NCBI GenBank assembly: GCA_963556695.1
Contig: CAUWAG010000003.1
Coordinates: 3,782,001-3,846,000 of the forward strand
Source of the DNA: Anthostomella pinea
Lineage: Eukaryota > Ascomycota > Sordariomycetes > Xylariales > Xylariaceae
Direction: 5' to 3'
DNA: 64,000 nucleotides
Shown: piece by piece, positions 35,410-47,648 of the stretch
Numbering within the stretch: the stretch's first letter is position 1
Layout of the letters: each line of letters starts with the position of its first letter
Made by a program: the position numbers and the translations under genes
The notes under the pieces: model-generated
Told to the model about the DNA's origin: nothing
Database searches by the model: none
What the model saw: the letters and a program-made list of their open reading frames with translations, nothing else

Positions 35410-36187
35410 AATGACAGTGCTTTTCGATGCTTCCAATCGTTACTTCGGTGTTCCGAAGCGACCCAACAGCCGTTTTGTAGGTCGTTATGTGGTGTTTCAA
35501 CGCTCACAGACCCTCGGGAATAAAGCTGGTGGCGTCGACGATCGTCCCGTTACCGTTTGATGATGAATGCCACTGGAAGCAGTTGAGAGAGCGCGAGCTT
35601 TCGCAGACACACCAAAACTAGATATCGACACATTTCGCGGCTAAAGAAGAAAAGAACCAAGGGACTGCGGCGACCTTCGTACACAAAATCCCACCCCCCG
35701 TGAGGCGTCCCCCTCCATGGTAGTGTTTCGGATAGTGATGATGCCGAGACGACGACCCTTTGGCGGGACCATGACTGGAGCGCACGTCGACGAATGACGC
35801 TATGCCCATCTTGACCAACGCCGTCCTAGCTACTGTAGGTAGGGACCTCGGCAGGGGAGTCTAAAACAGGGGCCAGGGAGGGGCGAAGCGTTCGATGCCA
35901 AGACCATGAGAATATATCCAAAATCCAGTGTCTATTGAGTGCTTGTGCCCTTCTTGAAGTGGGAATTCAATATTCGAAGGGAAAATGAGTCGAAGGGATG
36001 AAGGTGGTCGGGTTCAAGTCCTTGAAACCCCCAAAGCTCGGTACTACCTGGGCATTTTGGCCGGGTTTACACACATAGACCCGCTACAGAATTCACGAAC
36101 ACATTACATACCTAAGGTGCATACATGTATTGGACATATCTGCAGACCCAGACATGTTGATTGGCTTGCTACATACATACAACTAGC
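35410..36187. other. Intergenic, nothing recognised
   Basis: Upstream of the P450 and downstream of GWT1. A GGGTTCAAGTCC at about 36010 resembles a tRNA T-arm, but no cloverleaf surrounds it. Confidence 0.3.
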
Positions 36188-37741
36188 TCATAGCTTGATA
36201 GAGAGGTTCCAAGAATCCAAGGCCACGGCGATGGAGGTCAGCACGGCAGCATAACCAACCAAGATCCCCATCGCGCCTATTGGACCGACATCCAACGTGG
36301 GTACTGTCATATTGACCAAACCTGTCATTAGGTTTGCGACGAGGAAGATGGCCAGACCATTCCTGTTGTAAGAGCGCAACACTCTACTGGTTGCGATCTC
36401 ATATGCCTCTTGCTCTGTTCTCGTATCTGCAGCATTGTAGAACATCGGGAAGAAGATGCTCTCTACGATACAGCATCCCAGGAGCAGTGCCGTGTTGAAC
36501 GCGGCAATCCAGAGGATGTATGGCAGATTGGCCAGACGGCGGGAAACGTCCAGTCCCGCGCCGTAAGGGTAGTTGGTGGTGAGGAAGTAGAGTGCTGTCC
36601 ATATGGCGGACCAGATGGCCATGGTCAGCAGCAGTGTCGCTCGTTGACGGCTGTTGCTGGATCCACTGCGCGAGCTGATGCTCCTGGGCAAAACGAACAT
36701 GCCAGTGTCTTGTCCAGCGAGGAATATGGCCAGATAGCCCAAGAAGCTGCAGATGCCTTCTCTGTTCATGGAGAGTAGGTCTGTTCGCGGTGCTATCAGA
36801 ATGAAGGCCTTGAGAGAGGTGGTCTCCAAGACGTATTGGTAGATGACCCCCAGCATAATGGCCAATGCTGCATAAGAGGGGATGACCTTCAGCGCCGACT
36901 GGAATATGGCCACAAAAGGGGGTAAGAACCCCAGAGTGAAGAAGAAGTTCCAGTGTACTCCATACTCCGTCACGTGTTCAGCGTAGTCAAGCCCCTTGAC
37001 ACTTAGAAGGCGAATGACACCGAGGACCAGCAGAGGGAAGGAGTGTCGCATCGAATATAGCAATCTTTGGTGCAGAGGGGTGGTGCGACCATCAGCTCTT
37101 TCTTTCAGCACAGGTCGCGCAGCCACGACTCCAGCTGAGAATACGAATGAGCCGACACCTACGTCCATCAGAGAGGTGCCCCATGTTTCAACCTTTGCAA
37201 ACCGCCGAGGGAATATCCTGAAGTCGACTGCTAGTATCGCTAGACATGTCAAGATCAGCATAGACCCCCGGTACGTGGTCAGAAAGGGCTTTGTAGACAA
37301 GACACCCTGTTGCCCGGGCGACTTCTGAACTTGGGTACTCGGGGGTAGCTTGGGCTTCTTCCTCGATATGGGTGGGTTCGGAGGGAGGGCATAGACGAAG
37401 ATGGCTGGAACCAGGAACAAGCCACAGAGGAGCAGCGGCGTATCAGAATAGAGCGTTATAGCGAGAAGTGGAGCGACGACGTTGAGGAGGAAATCGACCA
37501 GGAAGCTAAAGTGCCTGTACGGTTTGAAGAAGGACTGGCGTGATTGCAGGACGGACCAGAGGAGGAAGGCAATCTAGAAAGAGCCAGTCAGTTGGCCAGT
37601 CGTTCAGATCAGAAGGCTTTGGGACTGGTCGCATACCGGTCCAACCGCGGTCACATAGTTGATCTCGGCAACAGGACCCCCTGAGAGGTTGGACACGAAG
37701 TCCTCCTTCATCTGCTTGTAAGTGGTCGAATTGGATCCCAT
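36188..37741 (-). CDS. GWT1: GPI inositol acyltransferase GWT1 (PIG-W)
   Basis: Model: complement(36188..37573, 37637..37741), 496 aa (yeast Gwt1 is 490). The N-terminus, [15 protein letters not shown] and [10 protein letters not shown], is the conserved lumenal start. A 63-bp intron (GTATGC...CTAG) leads into [19 protein letters not shown]. About a dozen hydrophobic segments follow. Conserved blocks include [33 protein letters not shown] and [13 protein letters not shown]. The enzyme acylates the inositol of glucosaminyl-phosphatidylinositol in the ER, an early step of GPI-anchor synthesis, and is the target of the antifungal class that includes manogepix. The GH76 gene 3.6 kb further on acts on GPI-type cell-wall proteins. 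Confidence 0.94.
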
Positions 37742-38472
37742 CGTGACTTGGTCGCTCCAGACGACGACGACGACGACGATGGAGTGTGAAAGGGGAGGCA
37801 GATGGCGCGATATCAATCGACGATGGGCATTGCGCCAAATAAGAAGGGCGAGCCGAGTGTTTGAACAGATCGCAGCCTTGGAAGCCGAGATGCGATGTGT
37901 TGTTCAGACGTGTCAACAAGCTCAAGGCCCGTCAGCCTTGTCGTTGTGTCGCAAACCAACTTTTGCGAAAGGGGACAGTTGAGCTCTCAAGGCTGTGCCC
38001 GCTACGGAGGACCCCTGAATGAAACCGTGGGTGGACGGACTCAGGTGGGGTACAGCTAAGCCATCGGGGCCGGGGTTTTTAGTGGCCGTTATGCCGTTGC
38101 AACTTGCAGGTGTCTCAGAATCACGTGGGGCCACCGGACTTACCTCTTGTGTGCGTTTTCAACTTCAACTTCCACAACTTCAAACTTCCAAAACCAAATG
38201 GACAACCGAAGCTGGGCTGATGGTTTGACGCCTCGCCTCCGAACTCTCCCGGGATTCCAGAGGTCTGACAGATCAAAAGTGACCAACAAAGGCGAGACAT
38301 TCAAGTACAAACGCTTGTGGATCACATATCCTCACACAATCTGAGGCGTGGCAAACATGGACTTCTTTGTCTGCCAGCATGCCGAGGGGGGGGGAGAATT
38401 TGTGTTTTTCTAAAACACCGTCTCCCTTATGCAGCTCACCTTTCTCGATTCTTCGCATAAGCCGAAGCAGCT
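37742..38472. other. Divergent region between GWT1 and the next gene
   Basis: No recognisable gene. Probably holds the GWT1 promoter. Confidence 0.3.
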
Positions 38473-38890
38473 ATGGAGTCGGTCTCTTTGTCTCCTGTGT
38501 GGGACGAGTCGCCAAAGGACGGCTCGCTGCTTCACACCAACGCCCGTGCTGCCAACCATTCTTTCTCCTCTGTCACGAGCTCTGCAATGCACCGTAGGTT
38601 GTCTCTTGTCATCTTGACATATTTCGCAAGGACAATCGTGATGGCTGAGCCTTTGAACTCACTTGCCCCCTTCTTTCAGAAGGCGGAGCAAAAAGGAGTG
38701 CTCACAAAAGAGTTGTCGCCGTTTGTCTGTTCACACTAGTTTCCAATATCAGGACGCCAGGGTCCCATGGATTGGTAGGTGAACACTCTCTTGTTCAGTT
38801 ACACAACCTTCGTTCACAATTCAAGTTTTGTTTGAACGCCCTGGCCAAGTAGCCTACACACTTTCATCCATTTCCCAACACCCAAGCCCA

Positions 38891-40198
38891 ATGCTGAGCG
38901 ATGTGAACATCTCGAGACGCCCAAGTCTTGAGCCGATATGGACCACCTACCACAACCTCGATGGCATGCCCAAGACAGCCTTTCGGCCAAATCAGAGCCC
39001 CATGTTGTCCCCTTCTCCCATGTCTCCGAAGACACTTCCGAGTCCAATGTACCCGTCCTCCTATGATGGGTCAATGCGGAGACAGCAAGATCGAGCTTTG
39101 GTGAACAGCCTCGATCAGACAAACAGACTTCCAAGTTTGTCAAGTCCGATAACACTGGCCACCATCGAGGAGCAGTCGCCCTTGGTTTCAAGGCTCGAGA
39201 AAATCAGCATCTTGCCTCCCATCGACTTTTCCATGAAGCACGGCCTACCGACTCCAGCTTCGCCCGAGTTGTCGCCCCCGAGAGAACTCCCTCGCACTCC
39301 CGAGGTCGCAAGGCCAGCTCCTATTCGGGGTCTATTAGAGCTTTCTGCTCACGGAAGCAACCACCCTGCTGCTGGTCATTATGTTCCGATATCCCCAGTC
39401 TCTCCACCAACGCCACGAAAAGACTCGACTGTTCAACCGCGCGACCAGCTTCAAAAATGGGGGCACGTCAACTACGGCAATGCAAAGACAGCCGACGCAT
39501 TCGTAATCGCCAGATCCCTCCGCCGGCACAGTAACACCATGACAGAGGCCTCCCACTTCACTTCATCACAGTCCACATTCCAATCACCCAAGCTAAGAGC
39601 GCCGAACCGCCTGACGGTTCGCGCCATCATCCGTCCCCGAGCCGTGGAGAGACAGGCCTTCCTAATCCAGCGCAACTTCGACATCGACCAGCTCCGAGCT
39701 ACAGTTCCAGACCCGCCCACACCACAGAGCGCGCGATCCACCAGCAGCAGCGAGGCATATCCCAGCCCGTCTGCGCTTGCCATCCGCAGTTCGCCCCTAC
39801 TCGGTTCGCTGATGAGACGTCCAAGCAGCGCTCGATCCGCAAGTGTGCTCTCGTCGCGCGACCTGCGATCCGCCCACGACCACGAGAGCCTCATACGCGA
39901 CGCCAAGGCTGTGCCGATCCGTGAGTTTCTGACCTCTCCCTATCTACCTACCTACCTGCAATTCTGACAGCCTGACTGACGGTTCTAACTGTGTCCAGAC
40001 TTGAATTATATGCGCGCATGCCTGCCCGTGCTCGCAGTGCTGCTGGTGTCGGGTCATGTCCGCGAGGGCGACGTCATCTACCTGCCCATGGCGCACGCCG
40101 AGGCCTGGCCCCAGACACTGCGCTATGTGTACACGGGGCAGGGCGAGCTTACACAGGCTATGAGCGAGAACATCCTGTACCTGGGCGGCAAGGTCTAG
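38891..40198 (+). CDS. Conserved fungal protein of unknown function, disordered with a C-terminal BTB-like block
   Basis: Core model: join(38891..39920, 39999..40198), 409 aa. A 78-bp intron (GTGAGT...TCCAG) joins AVPI to HLNYMRACLP. About 300 residues are disordered and rich in Ser/Pro (many SPMSP/TPASPEL-type motifs, possible proline-directed kinase sites). A compact, well-conserved-looking end follows: GDVIYLPMAHAEAWPQTLRY, then VYTGQGELTQAMSENILYLG. VYTG and ENILYLGGK resemble the helical part of BTB/POZ-like folds, but I would not call the domain. A possible further 5' exon at 38473-38590 (starting MESVSLSPVWDESPKDG) joins in phase to 38826, which would give 470 aa. It is left out of the coordinates because the acceptor is weak. 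Confidence 0.68.
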
Positions 40199-41382
40199 GC
40201 TTAGACTTAGGCTTAAGCATCGATACAGGGCTGGAACATAGGCGGGCGGACGTGTTTATCTTCGCTGTGTCCATACTTTGAGCCAATCGAGAACGTTACA
40301 TAGTTAGACATGGTAAAGAGTAAGCTGGGTGGGTTTCAATGTATGTATGTATTACCTTGCGTTACACATAAGTGGATGGATGGTTGGATGATGGATGGAC
40401 CATGATGAATGTCTGAACGAATTGTATGGATCTCATGTTAGCGGACTTGCCGATGGATAGTTAGGAGGCTTACGTAGGTTAAACATATGCCTGGTACAAA
40501 GTTCTATAAGCTCTTCATTTGCGCAGTCACTCTTGTAATTGCGTGTCTACTTATTGTCTCTGGCAAGCACTGCTTGCTTACTTCTGCCAGGCAATCTCAT
40601 GCTCACATAATTACACTCAGCCCTTGTAAGTCTCCGTACGAGCATGTTGGGAAAATACCAGATTACCTTACCAACGGGATATTTTTTCAAATCTTGAAAT
40701 CTGCATACGGGAATAAGCAGCTTGAATTTCATACACTACTCTTAATGCTCATTCCAGTGTGGTAGATTTACCCTTGCTTGCTGAGACGGGTGGCATACAG
40801 AGACTTATCAGGGTTTAGTGTACCGCCTGGGATTGTCGTCGTAACTTGGAACACTTGGAACTGTCAGATATACGCTCTGCTATACGGACGTTACCACACA
40901 CGTAAGTGACAGGGTTTGCAAACGTCGTTCATGTATATACTAATAACTCGTCATATACGTAGACTCTTCAGGTATAGACACAGAAGCATTCGACAGGATC
41001 ACACTATAGACAATCAATCAAATACCTCCTCAGGGTCCCCATTGCCGTGTGCTTCTAGATGTTCTGAACAGCATGGAAGCCCAGTGTCTTAATTCAATTT
41101 CTCACATAATGCTATTCGTGCCTAACGCCTAACGCCACCCTTTCTTACCCTATTCCAATGCTCTATATCATGGATGTGTCTGAAAAACCTGGAAGGCAAA
41201 CGAAAGCCACATAAGTCCCATGTCTCTCTCCAGAGGCCAAGAAGCCAAAGATCTCAGAACTCACAAACTCGATAACACGCATGGGGTTGGTATTCTCGAT
41301 TCCGAAGTCGGTACGACACTATAACGCAATGAGTTTTATACGGGGTATGATACAAACAATCTCTTCTTCCGCTCCATCGGGC
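40199..41382. other. Intergenic with a MITE
   Basis: GGATGGATGGTTGGATGATGG-like short repeats near 40371-40400 and the MITE at 40614-40820. No gene is seen. Confidence 0.4.
40614..40820. mobile_element. MITE, copy 1, 207 bp
   Basis: Flanked by TA on both sides (40612-40613 and 40821-40822). The left end CACTCAGCCCTTGTAAGTCT and the right end (complement CACTAAACCCTGATAAGTCT) are imperfect inverted repeats of about 26 bp. The ends match those of the copy at 45280-45494, and an internal CGGGAATAAGC...GAATTT block is also shared. No coding capacity. TA duplication and short inverted ends suggest mobilisation by a Tc1/mariner-superfamily transposase. Confidence 0.78.
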
Positions 41383-43041
41383 CTAGCCGTCCATGCTCAT
41401 CCACGCAAACGCCGACAGCGCACCCGTAATGACTATCGCCGTCAGGATGCCCGCGCCGGCTTTGTCGCCCACCGTGATGGCCGCCAGCTGCGGCATAACA
41501 GGGGCGTTGGACCCGGCGTTGACGTTGCCCTGGGAGGTACCGCCGGTGGAGTTGGTCAGCGGGGCGGCCACCCCAGGTATCAGGAGAGCCGTGAGGGCGC
41601 CCAAGACGTCCATCTGCTGGCCGGCGCCGGTAGCACCGTCATAGACACCTGATGTCCAGTGGAAGCCGCACATGCGGCCGTTGTCGCCGCCCGTGCACTG
41701 GTTGACGGCCGACTGGGCCGATGTCTTCAGCACCGGGTAGAGCTTGTCGTGCAGGTACGACGCTAGCTGAATGGAGTTGCCCATCCACCGATGTAGGTAA
41801 CCCTTGTACGATTCCATGTCCGTGTTGCATTTGGTCGACTCGCACGAAGGCTCAAAGGCTGTGCCGTTCGGGAAGAAGACCTCGAGAATGCGAGTACTCA
41901 GGCCGTCGAGGGCCTCTTTCCATTCTGCGCCGCCTTCGGTCTGAAGGAATGACGATGTTAGCATGGTTTTCTGTGCGTGAGGCTAGGTAGAGCAAGCCAT
42001 AGCGGGACATTTTGAGGTAACTGTCTGGCCTTTCGTATCATGTAGCAGAGTTTGCCCGAATGGGCACACTTCAGACTTGGGCTTATGACAGGGGTCGATA
42101 ACGTACGTGGTTGTACATGAAGGCGGCGCCCTGCAACAGCATGCCCGCATTGTACGAAAACTGCGCCTTGTTGATATCAGTGCAGTCGGGCAAATGCGCG
42201 CCATCGTAGACGTCCCACTCGGTGGAGATGTATCCCAGCCTCTTGATTAAGTCAAACGTCTTGGTCGCCAAATCGCCGTAGGTCGAGTTACCCGTGTAGC
42301 GTGCGAGGCGGGCGCCGACGTTGAAGTAGCATGAGTTGGCGACGGCTGTGTCTCGTGTTAGTCACCATGCTTGCACTGCCACGGGACAGCTGCCCACTTA
42401 CTGTTGATATAGTTGTAGCCGTTGTTGGACGGATAGACCTGCCACCTCAATCCCCACTCGCAGTTTCCGCTCGGTGCTCGTCGGTCATCGTGCGTCTGCT
42501 CGTTGAAGACGGCTTGAGCTAGGGCCAGCCATTGCGCCTGGTCCGGGGGCGGATCGGTGTATCCTATCTCGGTGGCCAGCATGGCGGAGAAGGCCCAGAA
42601 AGACTGATCATCGTTGCCCATGGAGGCGGTCCAGTTGGGCGGCATGAAGTCCTTGTCGGGGCCGACCTGGAAGAGGAGGGCGGTTGTGATCAAGTCGTCG
42701 AACTGGGTGTCGCCCGAGGCATGTCGGTAGTCCAGCAGCGCACCCCACATGGCACCTCCTTGCCACCAGTAGTAATCGCCATCCGGGGGAGGGCCAGGCA
42801 GGATACCTGGGACCCAGCCGGGTTCGTCGCCGTGGTAGAAGGTGAGGAGGTCTTTGGCGACGAGCGCAGCCGCGGCCTTGATGGATGCTAAAGGAGCGGG
42901 CGGGTCAGTAATCAGTCTTGATGATGCGACACCTGTATGGCTGGACCAACCTGGGTCATCGAGGTTTACCTCGAGGGCTCCGAAAGCTGTGCTGGCGAAC
43001 AGACCGAAGGTGGCCAGCAGCGGCGATAATATGCGCAGCAT
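41383..43041 (-). CDS. GH76 mannan endo-1,6-alpha-mannosidase (DFG5/DCW1 family)
   Basis: Model: complement(41383..41940, 42107..42345, 42402..42887, 42951..43041), 457 aa. The order is signal peptide MLRILSPLLATFGLFASTAFG, then a GH76 domain (YYWWQGGAMWGALLDY; catalytic Asp pair in MGNDDQSFW, about residues 123-124; FNVGARLARYTG; SYNAGMLLQGAAFMYNH). A Ser/Thr/Gly/Asn-rich linker and a hydrophobic C-terminal tail follow (AGILTAIVITGALSAFAW), typical of a GPI anchor. DFG5/DCW1 enzymes are thought to cut the GPI glycan and transfer mannoproteins to wall glucan. The introns are 166, 56 and 63 bp, and the 166-bp one is the least certain. The DWxxGP-like Cys-rich part (GRMCGFHWTSGVYDG) is conserved. 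Confidence 0.92.
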
Positions 43042-45279
43042 GGTGATTGATGTGTGCGTACTTAACCTAGAAGAAAGGATGGAACAAATCCAAAGAGAAG
43101 TGAAATCAATCAAGCAAGCGACCGATTCATGGGCGGAACTGCGCGATGTCGGCAGACAGTTGACGGGCTGACTGGTTGGTAGAGAATGAGCGGTATACCG
43201 GCGACAGAGGACGGAGGACGATGGTTGATCAATGATAGTGGGAAGTCGCAATCGACGTCGATGGTGTTGACACTTGAGACGGAGAACGAATGGACGGTAG
43301 TGGCACCGAGAGGGGGCAAAACAAGAATTCAGGAGAGACAGAGAGAGTAGTAGCTGCACCGCTGCACGGCTGCACGGGTACCAGGCGAACTCAAAAGAGG
43401 AGATGCATCCTGGGCAAACGTTGCCCAGACCGAAATAGTCGCTTGCACGTCGTGGAGATTGGAGATTGGATATTGCAGACCTGTCATACATGGGTACCTT
43501 TTATGACGAGACACCTGCACAGCCTCATTGCCCAGCTTTGAAGGTTGCAAGAATGAGAATGGCAGCCAACCGTCAACCGCCTTTACTCCCTTCCAAGGTT
43601 TGTGTTGGAACCCGAGCGTCTGGGACGTCCGGATACACAAGGCACCTACTGTACATTGAGGTGATGTGAGAAGTCATCGATGACATCTCAAGATGCCGCT
43701 GATGATTGATTACCTTACCTTTGTATGTGGTTGGTAGGTATTGTTTTTATAACCAGGCTTACCCCTTCCTGTCCTTTGAGCCATCCCGCATGCCCGCAAA
43801 AAGAGATCAGGAACAGCCTAGGCCCCAGGGACCGCTGCGGAGATGTGGCGGGCCTGCATAACCGTATTTATGATTCTATGCAAGGTACCCCTGAAAATCT
43901 TGGCGGCTAGCTGCCAAGCGCGGCTAGCCTCACCACCGACTAGTGCCGAGATGCCCAGCTGTTTTATATTATTAATGATAACAAGATGCATGATGGCGAT
44001 TGCCACATCTCAGAACATGTCGGAGAACCGTTTTGGCGTGTCTTCAAATGGGTGTAACTGAACAGTGAAAGTGGGTTTGTCTGGAGGCTACCTCCGGCAC
44101 CCGGCACCCGGCACCTCGGCTATCTTGTTGGTGTCTGTATTCCCCAGGACCCTCTTCTTCTCTCCACGCCCCAAGGGCCAACGGCCCGACTTCTTCGATC
44201 TACAGGCATCTTCGTGGAGTTCAAGATGGACGGTGGCCGATCCTCCACAGTCCTCCGCAACGAGCCCCAGATGTGGATGAAGATGTGGAATACAAAACAA
44301 GTATCACGGCATGTGCTTTCTGCTCACGATTCCCGTCCGCCAACCCCATCCCGGCCATGATGATGCATGCCGTCCTCATGTCCATACCTACACCAAGCCG
44401 CCCTCTTCCACATCCCCAACTCATCCAGCCCCTTCCCTGGTCCAGGCCGAAGTCGTGGTCGTAATCCAGACACCTGTATGACCAATATGACCGGATTTGC
44501 TCTACCTACCATTTCTACTGGGCGGCGTTTGTTCTTATAATCCTGATCTCCTGGCGGACGCGAAGCCGCGAGCCCCTTTCCACCCTTTCCGTTCCCCATA
44601 TCACCAGTGATGCGCTCTCTGCCACCGCTGGCGAACGGTAGATCATTACCAGCACTCCTCTCGTCATAGTCGAAACGCACACAACCGCCATTGCCGCACG
44701 GTGCTATGGTCTGCAGCCACGCCCTGGTAGCCTGACGTCGCGTAGTACGACCGCAACGCCCGCGCGGCAAGGACTAAGGGGGCGCTTTCGCGGCTCGCGC
44801 CGTTCTGGACACAGATGGCCTGGAGGGTGCGGTGTGCTGATGTCGATGTCGTCGTCTTTTATCCGGGGAGGAATGGACGGCCCTGGCAGAGTGCCATGGC
44901 AGTGGCTATGTCGTGGAGGATTGGGTGCATTGCAGAATTGTCTGGGTCTGGGTTGTGTCTGGGCATGTGTATGTGGGATGGGACGGGTATGCGGATGATG
45001 GTTGAGAAGGGGAAGGCTCAGGTCAAGCAGCCGGAGCAAGCAGGAACAGCTCGATGGTCATTTCAAGAAGTCTGCAGAGCGGAAGGAGGCGTAGCTGCTA
45101 CCATCCCCCTGTTGCCCGCATCCCGCCGTCCCACCAAACCGTGCACCTATACACCGAGAAGGCAGGCGACAAACGATAAACGACACTCAGAGAGATAGAA
45201 GGAGGGTCCCCTGGCATCCACATCGACCGTGATGGTTGTTACTGACGCATGTTGCAGCGAACAAGCTATGAAGCTCGTA
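43042..45279. other. Long intergenic region
   Basis: About 2.2 kb with no domain-bearing frame. Frames on both strands between 44200 and 45200 overlap each other and look like composition effects. Ends at the second MITE. Confidence 0.3.
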
Positions 45280-45494
45280 CACTGAACCCTCATAAGTCTC
45301 CGTACCTTACACCCCATTCTCTGGATCTTGTACATTCAGGGGTGTTTCCTCTCCTTGAGATAAGCACCCTGCAATAACCGTCAAGCATTCCCAACAAAGA
45401 TCAAACTGCAAATTCCGGTGCGCTTATTCCGATTTGATGAATATACCATTATTCGCTGGAAGGAACGTGTACGGAGACTTATGAGGGTTCAGTG
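45280..45494. mobile_element. MITE, copy 2, 215 bp
   Basis: Inside GTAC...GTAC. With the TA duplication counted, the ends at 45277-45305 and 45469-45497 are perfect 29-bp inverted repeats (left end GTACACTGAACCCTCATAAG...). It is the same family as the 40.6-kb copy, but with intact, identical ends, so this insertion is probably younger. No coding capacity. Confidence 0.85.
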
Positions 45495-45883
45495 TACCTG
45501 CTCTCCTGTGAAGTCTGAACTAAGATACGGACCTAGGAGAAACGGGTGCTTGAGAAGATACAGCACTTACGGTTGCCTACCTACCTGGTATTGATGGAGT
45601 TCCTGTTCTTCAGACCGATGATGCCTTACTTCAATGTTTCATAGCCTGGGTCGGTCCTTCTTACCTAGGTTAGAATAGGTACCACTGCATGAGCGATTCC
45701 ACACCACCACTTGACCTCACCGAGGAACGCCTACTTCTACCAGACTCACAGCACGCCTGGCAACAAAGACTTTTTAGGTGCCCAAAAGGTCTCTTACACG
45801 ATATTCTAGGCTCTGTATACAGATACTTTACTCAAAATACTCTGTTATTCTTCATCTGCCCATACAGAAACTAGGCCATCACC

Positions 45884-46764
45884 ATGGCCGTCACCACAAC
45901 AAAGCACACCACCAACCAGCCCTGCGTACCAAACGGACCGCTCTCAACAACATTCACCATGGGCAAAAAACGTGGCAAGAAGGTCAAGCGACCAACTACC
46001 ACTGACAACGATGACAAGGCGCCAGGGGGCACTGTCCACCACGGCCAGTCCGAGGAAGCTGGCCAGTCGCACCACCATCAGGAAGGTGAGCTTGTCTGTC
46101 CTTTCTGTTCACACATACCATCATACTGATCCAAGGTGATCTCGAACAGTGCCGGACTCCGACGATGGAGTGGAATACGTTACCCCACGAGGCTCGCGTG
46201 CGTCTGACCAAGGAGAAGAAGGTGAGCAGCTCTTTCGCCGCCCAGCCTCCTGGCCCATGAGTCCACGACTGTACCTAGTCATGATCTGACCGTATCCTTA
46301 CAGGAACGCTCACGCATAATGTTGACGTCGTCGGAAACGCAGGAGATGGGAGCTCCATCGCTAGTATCCACCCTCTGCCCAAACCCGCTATTGACGAACC
46401 TAGCGAACCCGACGCCGCCAAAGAGTTTACCATGAAGTTTACCATGAACGACTACGTTGACGTATGCAACGATATACTCGAAGTTTGCGAGAAGATTTCC
46501 AAGATCCACAGCGTTCTGGGCCTCCCTGTGATCGGGTTTTCGAGCAGCCTCCCGCGCGTAGATAGCGAAACGGTGCACAAGCACATCTTCCACATCTTCG
46601 CTGAAATCGACAAGGGCTTCGTGCGGCTTGAGGAACCTGATTCTCAGAAGCGCAGAGAGCTCGACCAGCATCACCTGCGGCGCGCGCATACACTCAGCTT
46701 GTACGAAACTGCAATCGCGACGGGGCGTATCAGAACCAAAATGGCCGAACTTAAGAGCGCGTAG
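45884..46764 (+). CDS. Hypothetical protein, basic head and helical C-terminal region
   Basis: Model: join(45884..46085, 46150..46221, 46304..46764), 244 aa; both introns (64 and 82 bp) keep phase and have GTGAGC donors. The start is ACCATGG. The N-terminus is basic and Gln/His/Thr-rich (GKKRGKKVKRP, a possible nuclear-localisation signal). The C-terminal 110 residues look helical (NDYVDVCNDILEVCEKISKI). Unrecognised family. The layout is similar to the gene at 47649, with weak similarity in the helical part. Confidence 0.55.
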
Positions 46765-47648
46765 GAGCGTGTCGGAGTTCTCGACATACCTAGTGAGCGA
46801 GGCGCTTGAGCAGAGCAAGCAGCTCCGAGTCCCGAGGGGTGAACAGTCCTGAATCATGGCGCTGGGGGAACCACTCAAGACGGGACAGACATGTGTATGC
46901 GCGGATAAATATGGGGGCGGCCTACATGTCTTATTTTATGCCTTTCATAGCGCTCAAGCGAACCCGAGAAGAAACATTTCTCATTACTGCTTGCTTTTTC
47001 ATCTTTCGGCGTGTCCCCGAACCTTCTTGTCTGCTGAGAGGGAGAGAGTACCTGCGAAGTCCACATGGAGATACGAGTGCCCTCACTCCTTCCTGCTACC
47101 ACCACTGATCTCCATCCCCCCATCCCTTCCCTCTCGCCCACCTTCACCCATTGCCACAACCACCCCCTTTCCACTCAGAGCACCTGACACTTCCACGCTC
47201 TGCGAGTTCTACTGGGATGGTATTGCTGTCAATCAACGCCCTGCACCACTTGACCTGACCGCGCAACATGGATATGAGCGGCAACAGCCTCGGTCCCCAG
47301 GGGGGCCGCGATCAGCACCAAGGAAGTCGGTTACTCCTGACCAGTCTCATTGCAAGCATCAAGGTAAGATTCACAACTCATTTCGTATCGTCATTTCCCC
47401 CCAGACCATCTTCCCGTTTTGCCTCCCAAGTTCATTCAGAAGGTTCCGAATTTGGTGCCCCTCTCGCACATTCTCCCATTATCAGCACCATCATTAAACA
47501 CCCTGTTGGGGCCCATTCCCGAGCATCACTGTGGTTCTCTTAGTGGATACTGTTATACCGAAATCACCATCAAATCCGCTTCGGACACAACCTATCGAGT
47601 TCGCAGCGGCCACATCACCAAGAATGGTACCTGGGCAAGGCAGAGATC
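46765..47648. other. Intergenic, possible unassigned exon
   Basis: A frame starting at the ATG at 47268 (MDMSGNSLGPQGGRDQ) runs to a GTAAGA donor at about 47365 and might be a 5' exon of the next gene. No consistent acceptor was found. Confidence 0.25.

Noticed and set aside
36005..36030. tRNA T-arm-like GGGTTCAAGTCC
   Set aside because: No acceptor stem, D-arm or anticodon arm could be built around it.
41121..41140. CCTAACGCCTAACGCC as interstitial telomere repeat
   Set aside because: Only two imperfect units and no CCCTAA match.
44200..45200. Overlapping frames on both strands proposed as genes
   Set aside because: No domain, no splice-consistent model, and the frames shadow each other.
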